A stretch of 64,000 nt of DNA from positions 83,209,652 through 83,273,651 of the forward strand of contig CM065299.1 in NCBI GenBank assembly GCA_032871835.1. The letters run 5' to 3'. The notes below the pieces were generated by a model. It did not search any database. It was not told the origin of the DNA and worked only from the letters and a program-made list of their open reading frames with translations. The translations under genes and the position numbers were made by a program. Positions 54,361 to 64,000 of this stretch are shown in pieces (the first letter of the stretch is position 1; each line of letters starts with the position of its first letter). The DNA comes from Dipteronia dyeriana. Its lineage: Eukaryota > Streptophyta > Magnoliopsida > Sapindales > Sapindaceae.

Positions 54361-55756
54361 TGGTTTCCTTTCACTACTCATCCATCTTGCTTACCTCCGC
54401 CTGACCGCTAGCTTACTGCCCGGTCTGGTCCTCCTCAAAGACTTTATTTACCACAGCCATAACCTCAGGGGAAATGATCGTATCCTGAGGTGTTGTGGTT
54501 GCCTCCGTCTCCATCTGCTCACCCCTTGACTCTGCTCCGGTAAGCTTTTCAAGGCGATCTCCAGCTCTCTCATGAACCTCATGTGGACCATTTTTCACCC
54601 CCATGATGGCAGGAAGGCCTCCCTCAAGTTGGACAAGCTGAGCTTTTGAGCTGGTTACAACAAGATGATCCCTTCAGACTATATAAGCTGGACCCCACCA
54701 GAAGACTCCCCTGGTTCTGATCTGGAAGGAGATGAGATTAGAAGGCTTGTGTTCAGCTCTTATTTACTGGCTCTAGCAGCGCTCAAAGTGCCAAATTCAT
54801 CACCAATGGGGAGGGACATCTCCTCGACCTTGGCCATAATCTTGTCCTTGTTCCAGCCATCGATGATAGAGAGGTTGAAGGGTGAAGACAGTGCTTCAGC
54901 AGCCTGGTAAGATTCATAGAAGATCCATTCTTGAATGAGACATCCACTTCTACTTGTAGTTTAGCATTTCACGCGTCCAAGTTATAATTCTCCACTTGTT
55001 GCCTACTGGCCTCCACCATCCAGTCATCTCTCTTCCTCTTACATCACGTTGACTTTAAGATATCCTTATCAAAAGACCGCTTCAACCTTTAATAATCACA
55101 TCGTAACTCAGCTAGCTCTTTTTTGATCTTATCCTGGTTGGCGGTCATCTCCTATACTAGGTAGAGCCTGAGCTTGTAGTCCTGAGGTGGCTTCACCTTT
55201 AGCCTCAACTTTGGTAGAACCATCATGAAGAAAGCTCACATGATGGCTCGTAGCGACGTTGTATTGGAAAGCTTACGATTGATACAATGTAAGTCAGAAT
55301 ATAACCGGTTAACTACCTAAATCACAAAAGAAGAAAAGTTAAATCATCAAATCACCTCTGCCAAGAGATCGGTTCCCAGATTGATCAGAAGGTCGGTAGG
55401 CATTGAAGCCATCAAGGAGAGGCCACCGCTTGGCCAAGAAACGAAAAGTGGTTCACGACCATTCCCTGGTCAATAGGACCAGATAAAGGCTGTGAACAAC
55501 CTTTAATTTCTTCTACCGCAACGGTCTCCAGATTCTTCCTTGTTGCAATAGATGTAGGAGGAGAAATTGAAGTAGCTGGAACATCAATCGGAGAGGCAGC
55601 AACAATAGTAGCCTTAATGGCAAGAGGAGCAACAGATGTAGTGATAGTGGCAGGCACATCAGTGGGATTGGAAGCCCCCTTGCCACGCACCCTTGATGCC
55701 CGAGATACCAATACTTCCAACTTGGACCTTGGTCTTTCAATATGAGGGGTAGAGGT
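54361..55756 (-). pseudogene. Antisense ORF of copy Y, C-terminal half
   Basis: Runs opposite to integrase. From its upstream end: EVLVSRASRVRGKGASNPTD (55412-55720), matching the EVFTSRISRVRGKGASNP segment at 47135; an alanine/threonine/valine/proline-rich stretch; a broken helical region; and the C-terminus 54413-54604 with MAVVNKVFEEDQTGQ and a stop. The N-terminal Transposase_28-like domain should lie past the copia C2 insertion at 55757, outside the window. Confidence 0.68.
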
Positions 55757-57807
55757 TGTTGGGGTTTATGCTCTAAATATGTAATATGTAATTGGATTTA
55801 TGAAATAAATAAAAGAAAAAATTCAATTCATTTTTGTTGTGTCGTTTATATTATAACTTGTGCATATTAACATCCTGGATTATCGGATGTAATCTTAAAC
55901 TGTGTATATGAGTGTCCTATACAGATGGATACAGTGAGAGACGTGTAATCTAAAGAGTCCATAGATAGCGAATAAAGCTGGGTACTTTATTTGTGGTTAA
56001 TCTATAGTTGCGGTCCATTTCGTAATGTACAGTGATTATATCCTGAATCATTCATATGAGATATGAGAATGGAGGCACCTTGTATGATGTGATCATATAT
56101 GACTAAGCCATGATCTATATGAATCTCTCACTAAGATCCAATTACCGATGAGATTCATAAATATCAACTAATGATGGCTATATGTGGGTGATCTTAATCC
56201 TGAGTGTCTTATCGACTCCTTCAGGTTAGATCGTGGTCTTTGATATACCATGGGTGAGGTAGGATGCATTTCCCATGGATGCAGTTCCTGATCAATATAC
56301 TCTTTATGTTGGCATTGCGGTTTGGCTTGTGGTTGGGAAGGTTTGTACACAATAGTGGAATCCACTCCTTCTTGTGAGAAGTAGATGGTAGTTCCTTTTT
56401 AGGTTGATTCGGGGATTGGACAATATGAGCGCTATTCTAATTCCGTGAGGAAATAAGATTTATTGTCCATTAGAGACTCAACGATACTTTTAGGATATAT
56501 GTAATTAGATGGGTATAACAGACATTATGACCCAGCTCTAATTATGAACTATTGTGGAGGACTACATCATATGTAATAGCTATATCGACGGACATCGAGT
56601 TGTATCGGTCTGTGTAAAAGTGTCTGCAGTTGAGAGAGTGCAGCTTTAGGTTTTTAGTGGAGTGACACCGAAGTTAATAATCAAGGAATATTTATTAAAG
56701 AGTTTAATTAATACTTCTGAGGGTTATTGGAGCTCAAAATACTGTGGGTCCATTAGGTTCCCTTGCTAGCCCGATCGATTTAGGTAACAAAGGTCACAGT
56801 TATTTAATTGGATTGTCCAATTAATTGTGTTACGAAAGTGACATGTATTTATTCGGGAATTAATTGAATAATGAGATTATTTGATTAACGAATAAGGGTG
56901 ATTGAATAAACTAAATAATAAGATTATTTCATTATGTTATTAATCACTAAATGGAGGGTGTTTGTTGATATTTCTTTTTTGAATAAAATAAGATAAAAAA
57001 TATTTTTTTATTTTATTAAATTTTTGAATTTAAATAGTTTAGATTCATATTAGATGATATATTTTAATAAAAATGAAGTAAAGATTTTGTTTTAAATAAA
57101 AAGATATCATGAGGTTTTTAAAAGAGGAAATATATATCTGATATATATATTCTTTGAAAACCGATCAAAACAAGATATCAATTAGAAAGGAAAAATATTA
57201 TATATATATATATACTTTAAAAAGAGAAAGAGGCAATTAGAATATGGTGAGAGATACACGCAACACTAGATGCAATTTTGGTGTGTGTGATACAATGAGA
57301 ATTAAATGTGTGTGATATCAAGCAAAAAGAAAAACAAATCAGTACGCATCAATTATGTGATGTTTGCACTGTTCAAACAAGAGAGAAAAGAAAAATAATA
57401 ATATTTTTATTTTTCATAACTAGAATTGTTCTAAGTCTTTTCTTTCTTGAGAAGAAAGAGTTTCTTCAAGTCTTTTATCTACCACCTCTATTAAAGTTCC
57501 TGAGTACGTGACACGCCCATACACAGTTACCAGTTTTGGGACATTGAGGAAGATTGAGTGGTTCAGACAGGAGAATATCGTAAAGTGAAAGAGCCTCCAA
57601 ACTTTGGTAAGATCTTCTTCTTTTCTTTATATTGATTTCAATTTTCTGTATATACATATATTTTATTATTGTAATAATTTTATATGTATTAGTTCCGAAA
57701 AAGGATTACGATCTCAAGGTCACTAGTCCCAGATCGTTTACGATATGTATAATGTTTTTTAAGAAACCCTACTTATGATGAGTGACCGATGAACGGGGTT
57801 TCAACCA
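55757..57807 (+). repeat. C2 copia 5' LTR
   Basis: Starts TGTTGGGGTTTATGCTC and ends GGGGTTTCAACCA, 2051 bases, directly followed by an initiator tRNA-Met PBS. Only the left LTR is in the window, so the far boundary and target duplication cannot be checked. It differs from the C1 LTR throughout but shares the copia layout. An inserted-element reading is supported by the break in the antisense ORF at 55756. Confidence 0.85.
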
Positions 57808-57808
57808 T

Positions 57809-57821
57809 TGGTATCAGAGCC
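57809..57821 (+). other. C2 primer-binding site, initiator tRNA-Met
   Basis: TGGTATCAGAGCC, one base after the LTR end. It is complementary to the 3' end of plant initiator tRNA-Met, the standard copia primer. Confidence 0.92.
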
Positions 57822-59372
57822 AATTTTATTTTCGGAACAGGAAATTGTTTTCGATGCTCCTGTATGTATGATTATGTAGGCATAATTTAAATCGACCGTA
57901 TATTTTTTTGTATGTATATTAATTTTTTTAAAATTTACAAAAACATGATTGATCGTTAATTATATAGTACTATGGATTTAGGGTTTATAGGTTGTATAAC
58001 TTTTTTATTTTTTTATTTTTACTGTTATTGTATTATAAAAAAAAAATTGTAACTTATATTTAATACCTGGAAAAATCGCGAAGAAGGATTCATGAGATAA
58101 ATCGGAGTGAGCTAAAGAGATTGGAAGACTCGAAAATTACAAGATGACCAAGGAATGCCTTGGGGGTATTTTTGTAATTTTAGATTCTATGTGTTTTAGG
58201 TTAAATAATCTATAGTACTCAATCAATTCATGTATGCTTTATATTATGTAATGATAAAAGTATTGTCATGCATATTATGTCATTTAGATTAGATATGCCT
58301 ACACAAATATAATTGATGTGTCATAGAAGCATCATAGCCCAAATTTTTATGTTTTTTTTAATGTGACTAAAATGGGTAAATACTTAATTGGCTATGAAAA
58401 TGAGATTCGTTTTTTTTAATGGTTAAAAAAAACTTGGTAATTCTCATTAAATATTAATATAGTTATTAAAGTGTTAAATAAGTTGGATTAATAGGGTCAT
58501 TTATTATAATTAGGATTAATATAATTAATTACCTAATAATAAATTAACCGAATAAAGTGTTGGAGTTTTAATAGTTAAAACTTGGTAAACACTAACATAA
58601 TACTCTAACCTTAGTAAATAGTTTACAAACGCTTTGATTATTCACTAATAGATTAAAATTTTAATAGTTAAAAATCATAAATAATTTATTAGTTAATTAG
58701 AATTTGTTTATAATAATGAATTAGTTAATGCGCTAGATAACATGATTAAAGTTAGCAGTTTGATCCTGTAGAGTCTTGGTGCATTAACGGATAATAGAAA
58801 ACCTTAATTTTAAAATAGTGAGTGGGAGAGGGATTTATGACATATATATCCCGCGGTCTCCACCATTAGTTCAACACCCGTGAGATCCGAGTGGGGTCTC
58901 GTGATGGCTTTGTTTTCGTCCTCCCTAAGGAGGGTTTCCACAAAGATCAATACCAAGGTTGACTTCCTAATGGATAGGATTTCTGAGGGCCTTTCGGGAT
59001 TGACCGACCCTAAGGTGGCAATTCTCGAGTTAAGCTCGTTAGATCTAAAATGGTGGGTTATACTCACGAAGGTTTTGATTAAATTTTGTTAATTAAAAAC
59101 CTGACTGAATAAACGATGATTGAATGATATGGAATAAGAGTTATTCTAGAATATCATTTGATTGAGAATGTCTCGGTCCAACATGCGAAGACTTGACTGA
59201 CCCTAAGGTGGCACTTCTTTGTGGTATGTTAGATTGTCGTGGCATAGTAACTAGTTATAGGGTAGTTCTAGTTCGTTAAACATGTTCACGCATCATGTCT
59301 AAATTTAGGCCAAAGCACTCGCACTTGTTTTAAATAAATGACTGAATGAATGTTTTATTTATTTCAGCAATA
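57822..59372 (+). other. C2 untranslated leader
   Basis: AT-rich, with no credible frame. It contains two copies of a GAC(C)CTAAGGTGGCA(A/C)TTCT motif (about 59007 and 59200), resembling CCTAAAGGTGGCGTG at 14565 in the C1 leader. A TTTATTTCAG sequence at 59358-59367 just before the gag ATG would fit a 3' splice site; whether it is used is unknown. Confidence 0.6.
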
Positions 59373-59455
59373 ATGTCTTCTGCATTACTACAAATTCTCG
59401 CAAACGACAAATTAACTGGTGATAACTACACTAAGTGGAAACTAAACATTGATAC
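59373..59455 (+). pseudogene. gag of C2, first 28 codons
   Basis: The ATG opens a frame with MSSALLQILANDKLTGDNYT and KWKLNIDTI, related to the C1 gag start (TLTGDNYVTWKMNI). It is interrupted at 59456 by a minus-strand C1 LTR. Confidence 0.8.
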
Positions 59456-60885
59456 TATAGGGAAAAATGGTTCAAAACGCAATGGAAGCGTGAGAAATAA
59501 GAAAATTAGGGTTTACGTAATTTTTTTTCCCTTTTAATAACAAGAACCTTAACCCTAGATTAATTGATGTATAGAAAAAGTATCGTACCTTTTTTACGTG
59601 ACGATTGAACTAGCGTCGAATTGAATCCGTAAGATCTTCCAATCAAATCACGAACGTGAATCACCTAGAAGTGTGGACTCCCTTTCTTTAAATTGTACAC
59701 AAGAAGATGGAAACAAACAAAATCTTCTTCTTTGTTAGTCACAATAATCCTCCAAGAGAAAAACCATGAACATCCAGTCACTTTCGAATTATCAATCAAT
59801 TTGATTGAAACTCGCTTGAACCTTGATTCAATGTTGTACACAAAACCCTTTTCATACAAAGGATACTAGTGTACTATCGAAAACAAAAACGTTCCCTCTT
59901 TTCTCTATGCCTGGCCGAATTCCTCACATAATGAGTTGGACGAAGTTTTTTTTTATAAGAAAAAAAAACAAATAAAAACAACTTCTCACACCAAAAACCA
60001 AGGCCTGGTCGAAATTTATAGGTAGTATATATAGGAGACAAAATCCTCTCTTAAGAAGGATTTACTTGGTGGGCAAGAATCCTTTCCTTATGTGGATTTA
60101 CTTAGTGACAAAAAATCCCTTTCAAAAAAGAATTCTTTCATACATCAAGACTCCTAATCCAACTCATTAGTGTATTTGTGACCATATTAAAGACTTCCTA
60201 ATTTGACTATATAAATAATTCATTTTATTTATCTACATATCAAATATAGTCTTTAATATTAATTATACTACCAACAATAGTATAATATTAGGAGACCTTC
60301 TCCTAATAGAAAAAAGATTTTGACTTTTAATTAAATAATTAATAAATTACTAATTTAATTAATTTCTATTTAATTAAATAATAAAATAAAAAATAATATA
60401 TTTAGGCTTTTATATATTAGCCTTGCCACCCATCACAATATATAGGCATATATATTATTATTCTTATTTTATTAAATCTATTGGACTTTTATAAAAAGTC
60501 CACATATGAACTAGACTCATTCTTACAAAAAGAAACAAGTCCACATGCCTTAATACAATTCTAGATGGGCCCCTAAATTTGTCCGGTAGAATATATAAAG
60601 TGACCCATGCAAGTTCGTGTGGATTGGAGATTTTGGCGGGCTATCTAAATTTAAGCTCCAATAGACACAACTCAATCACAATCAACAAATGATTCACTTT
60701 GGTCCGATGTATTAATTTTAGTTCATTCCACTAAAGAACAAAAATTGAACTATTAAAAATAGATATAAAAAGTTGATGTTACTCATTCATACCCTAGACA
60801 ACCTTATTGGAGAAAGTGTATCCTCGTGAAGAATATTAGTAAGCGCCAAGAGCTCAAACCGCCTATAGCTCTCCAAGTTACCATA
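59456..60885 (-). repeat. C1 LTR, minus strand, 3' two thirds
   Basis: Starts TATAGGGAAAAATGG and follows the reverse complement of the LTR up to CTCCAAGTTACCATAT. There it meets the start of another C1 LTR on the plus strand. The LTR's own 5' third is missing. Confidence 0.88.
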
Positions 60886-62503
60886 TGTTAGGATTATGCT
60901 TGATAGCAAGAGTATAATACTGTATTTGATAAACTTTTCATATTAATAAAGTGATTTCTAGTTTAACAAATCTTATAGCTTTTATAGTTTAATTATTATA
61001 ATTGTCAAAAGTAAATAATCATAAGTCAAAAGACTACGAGAAAAGAAGAATAGTTCATACATCTATATATGTATGACGTAGGCACAATTCTTTAGTTAGT
61101 CTTGAATAATATTTACAACTTAAAATAAAAGATTGGTCGCCTTTATCTTGTCAAAGTTGTAGATTTTTTTGCTAGCATTTGAGTGGGATCAAATGTGTTA
61201 TGATGAGTATAAAATCATCAAAATGTGGCGTCTTTGGGAAAAAACTAGGTGCATTGAATAGGATCAAAATGAAATACTTTATCTAGAATCGTCAATGGAT
61301 AAAAGTTTTCATTTGAAGACAATCAGAGAGTCTATCTCAATCCTGAGATAAATGATGGACTTACGGTTGCAAGTGTTATCATTTGAGCTATCAATGAGTA
61401 CGATTATATAGCATAATCTATCATCGATAGTTTGGTGGTATTCATTTGTTAATCGATAGAGGACTTCATTTATAGATATCGACATCGTGGTTCCATTTAT
61501 TAAATAAGAGTAGAATACCATCATATGGACGTTTTGAGGTACTGGATATTAAATCTTAACGTTAAGTTTTCAATAATGTCTATTGAAACATGGATTCTGG
61601 ATAAGTCAAAATATCCAAGTTCAAACTGTGATCATATGAGTAAATATGGTAACTTGGAGAGCTATAGGCGTTTATGAGCTCTTGACGATTACTGATATTC
61701 TTCACGAGGATACACTTTTTCCAATAAGGTTGTCTAGGGTATGATTGAGGAATATTAACTTATTCTACCTTTTTTTAAGAGTTCAATTTTAGTTCTTTAG
61801 TGGAATAAACAAAAATTAATAGATTGGATCTAAATGAATCATCTGTTGATTGTGATTAGGTTATGTCTATTGAAACTTAAATTTAGATAGCACGTCAAGA
61901 TCCCCAATCCACACGAACTTGCATGGATCACTTGATATATTTTACCGGACTAATTTAGGGGTCCATCTAGAATTGTATTAAGGCATGTGAACTTGTTTCT
62001 TTTTGTAAGAATGGGTCTAGTTCACATGTGGACTTTTTATTAGGATCCAATGTATTTAATAAAATAAGAAAAATAATATATTGGCCCATGTATATGTGTT
62101 GGGTGACAAGGCTATATAAAATAGCTTACTATATTGTTTTTTATTTTCTATTTAATTAAATAGAAATTAATTAATTTGGTAATTAATTAATTATTTAATT
62201 TAAAGTCGAAGTATTTTTTTCTAGTAGGAGAAAGGTTTCCTAATATTATACTATTGTTGGTAGTATAATTATCATTAAAGATTATATTTCTTAAGTAGAT
62301 AAATAAAAAGAATTATTTATCTAGTCAAATTAGGAAATCTTTAATATAGTTACAAATGCACTAATGAGTTGGATTAGGAGTCTTGGTGTAGGAAATAATT
62401 CTTATTGGAAAATGATTCTTGGTCACCAAATAAATCCACCTAAGGATAGGATTCTTACCCACCAAGTAAATCCTTCTTATGAAAAGATTTGTGATCCTAT
62501 ATT
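60886..62503 (+). repeat. C1 LTR, plus strand, 5' two thirds
   Basis: Starts TGTTAGGATTATGCTTGATAGC and parallels 18162-19985. It breaks off near GTGATCCTATATT, where copia pol sequence begins without the LTR 3' end or leader. Confidence 0.88.
61309..61524 (-). other. Antisense 71-codon frame in the C1 LTR, copy 4
   Basis: Same start, stop and length as 18597-18812; contains SISINEVLYRLTNEYHQTID and SSNDNTCNRKSII. Confidence 0.25.
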
Positions 62504-64000
62504 TTAGTTAGAATATCAAATTTGTTTGTAATGTACATTGGAAAACAGTTTATTCTATTTGCATGGAAATATCTCTCACTTGTTAGACACAGAATCAACG
62601 GAACCTAATCATAAAAGAGTAAAATTATCAAAAGATGAAACCTACCTATGACATTTGCGCCTAACTCGTATTAAACTTAATAGGATTAAAAGATTGATAA
62701 GTGATGGACCTCTAAGTGACTTAAATGTTGATGATCTATCAACTTGTGAATATTCTTTGGAAGGTAAAATGACCAAAAGGTCATTTCCGAATAAAGGCAC
62801 AAGAGCCATCGAATGTTTAGGATTGATATACGCTGATGTGTGTGGACCTATAAGCATTCAAGCTAGAGGTGGATATGAGTACTTCATCACTTTCATGGAT
62901 GATCACTCAAGATTTGGCTATGTGTATCTCATGACACATAAGTCGGATGCTTTTGATATGGTCAAAGCATTTAAAGCTGAAGTAGAAAATCATCTTGTTA
63001 AACGCATAAAAATCTTGAGGTCTGATCATGGTGGAGAATATCTATCTAGTGAGTTTCAGCAATAACTTATTGATAATGGGATAATTTCTCTGTTTTGTGC
63101 ACCAAGCATACCTCAACAAAATGGAGTGGCAGAAAGGAGAAATAGAACTCTTTTGGATACGGGTAGGTCTATGTTGAGTTATTTAACGCTCCCTAATTCT
63201 TTTTGGGGATATGCTTTACAAACCGTAATGTACATTCTAAACGATGTACCATCTAAGTCGGTTCCTAAAACACCGCATGAGTTGTGGACCGGGCGAAAGC
63301 CTAGTTTACAATACTTAAGGATATTTGGATGTCCCGGGCACGTGTTAAAAGGAAAGGCAGAAAAAGATGGAGTCCCGTTCAGAAACATACATATTTGTAG
63401 GGTATCCAAAAGGAACAAAAGGATATTATTTTTATAGTCCTTCAGATCTTCAAGTATTTGTTTCAACAAATGCTAAATTTTTAGAAGAGGACTATATGAA
63501 TAATTTTGTACCTAAAAGTAGAATTGTCTTGAATGAGCTTTTAAAAGATACAATTCCACAAGAGATTTCGCAACCAAGCCCAATTGTAAGTTTCATACCG
63601 ACACAAGATCAACAGTCTACCATACCTCGTCGTAGTAGGAGGGTAAGTAGACAACCCGAGAGATAAATCAGTCTAGGAGAATCTGTAGAAAATCTCCCGG
63701 ACAATGATGATCCCTATACGTACACGGAAGCAATGGAAGATGTTTATTGTTGCCATTGGCAAAAGGCAATACAATCCGAAATTTAATCTATGTTAAAAAA
63801 CAAGTCTGGTCTCTTGTAGACTTGCCTAAAGGGATACAACCTATCGGGTGCAAGTGGGTATACAAGAGGAAAAGAGAAATGGATGGAAAGGTGGAAGCCT
63901 TTAAAGTTAGATTTGTAGCTAAAGGTTATACATAGAATGAAGATATCGATTATGAAGAAACCTTCTCTCTTGTGGCCATGATTAAATCCATTAGGATACT
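62504..64000 (+). pseudogene. Second C1 pol fragment: integrase and start of RT
   Basis: Begins at a point matching 15385 in C1 (GTACATTGGAAAACAG). GAG-pre-integrase residues TRIKLNRIKRLISDGPLSD are followed by the integrase core: LIYADVCGPISIQARGGYEY (first Asp), KILRSDHGGEYLSSEFQQ (second Asp intact, unlike C1), a stop, then [20 protein letters not shown] (Glu). After frameshifts the RT entry [19 protein letters not shown] is seen, then a stop near 63933. It continues past the window end. Open parts: 62655-63065, 63126-63437, 63367-63666, 63747-63935. Confidence 0.9.

Larger units (their letters stand above)
44300..55756 (+). mobile_element. G1 copy Y: rearranged element with antisense ORF at both ends
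   Basis: Left to right: minus-strand LTR, antisense-ORF start (plus strand), an abrupt switch at about 47690 into gag (plus strand), protease, RNase H domains, integrase, post-pol repeats, then the antisense-ORF C-terminal half on the minus strand as far as the copia C2 insertion at 55757. A 5' LTR, PBS and gag N-terminus are absent and their place is taken by an inverted 3' end. RT is deleted. A C1 solo LTR interrupts gag. Confidence 0.72.
55757..59455 (+). mobile_element. C2: copia element, 5' part only
   Basis: LTR, PBS, about 1.55 kb leader and the first 28 codons of gag, then a C1 LTR in opposite orientation replaces the rest. The pol fragment further right (62504 onward) is of C1 type, so the true C2 gag-pol is either displaced beyond the window or lost. 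Confidence 0.75.

Noticed and set aside
57308..57657. Small frames at the end of the C2 LTR
   Set aside because: They lie inside the LTR, are AT-rich and lysine/isoleucine-biased, and show no domain or second copy to compare.
1..64000. Search for an intact host gene, tRNA or rRNA
   Set aside because: Every frame with recognisable motifs belongs to a retroelement; I saw no tRNA cloverleaf consensus boxes in credible context and no rRNA core sequence. Short exons of a split gene could be missed by eye.

Overview
The window is a dense stack of plant LTR retrotransposons. I found no host gene, tRNA, rRNA or CRISPR array. A seed plant is indicated by Ty3/gypsy elements of the Tat type (reverse transcriptase followed by two RNase H domains, plus an extra ORF antisense to pol) and by Ty1/copia elements, one with a primer-binding site for initiator tRNA-Met. 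AT-rich LTRs, microsatellites, nesting and universal stop codons suggest old heterochromatin. The species cannot be named from the sequence. Family names used here (G1, G2, C1, C2) are mine.

Layout. 1-8740: family G2, a gypsy-like element with about 2.5 kb LTRs, a pol-less interior full of tandem repeats, and termini related to G1. 8741-9920: a truncated minus-strand copia C1 LTR. 9921-29678: G1 copy X, which has LTRs in opposite orientation, two primer-binding sites, a fused gag/antisense-ORF junction, and gag-pol on the minus strand; it is interrupted by a near-complete copia element C1 (13350-20628, target duplication TTCCC) and by a C1 LTR fragment (23794-25727). 29679-35048: G1 copy B, the 3' half of a plus-strand element (integrase, repeats, antisense ORF, start of 3' LTR). 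35049-43320: G1 copy E, minus strand, from the post-pol repeats to the 5' LTR. 43321-44299: a lone LTR end and an AT-rich block. 44300-55756: G1 copy Y, a mirror-type rearrangement with antisense-ORF copies at both ends of a plus-strand gag-pol, interrupted by a C1 solo LTR (47762-49970). 55757-59455: copia C2 (LTR, PBS, leader, gag start). 59456-62503: two C1 LTRs in inverted orientation. 62504-64000: a C1 pol fragment running out of the window.

The inferred ancestral G1 order is LTR, PBS, gag, protease, RT, degenerate RNase H, second RNase H, integrase, about 105-bp tandem repeats, antisense Transposase_28-like ORF, PPT, LTR. No copy is intact; every gag, pol and antisense ORF carries stops, frameshifts or deletions, so all are called pseudogenes. 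G2 shares LTR ends, PBS and PPT context with G1 and may have been a non-autonomous partner. Family assignments rest on motifs read by eye; no database search was possible.
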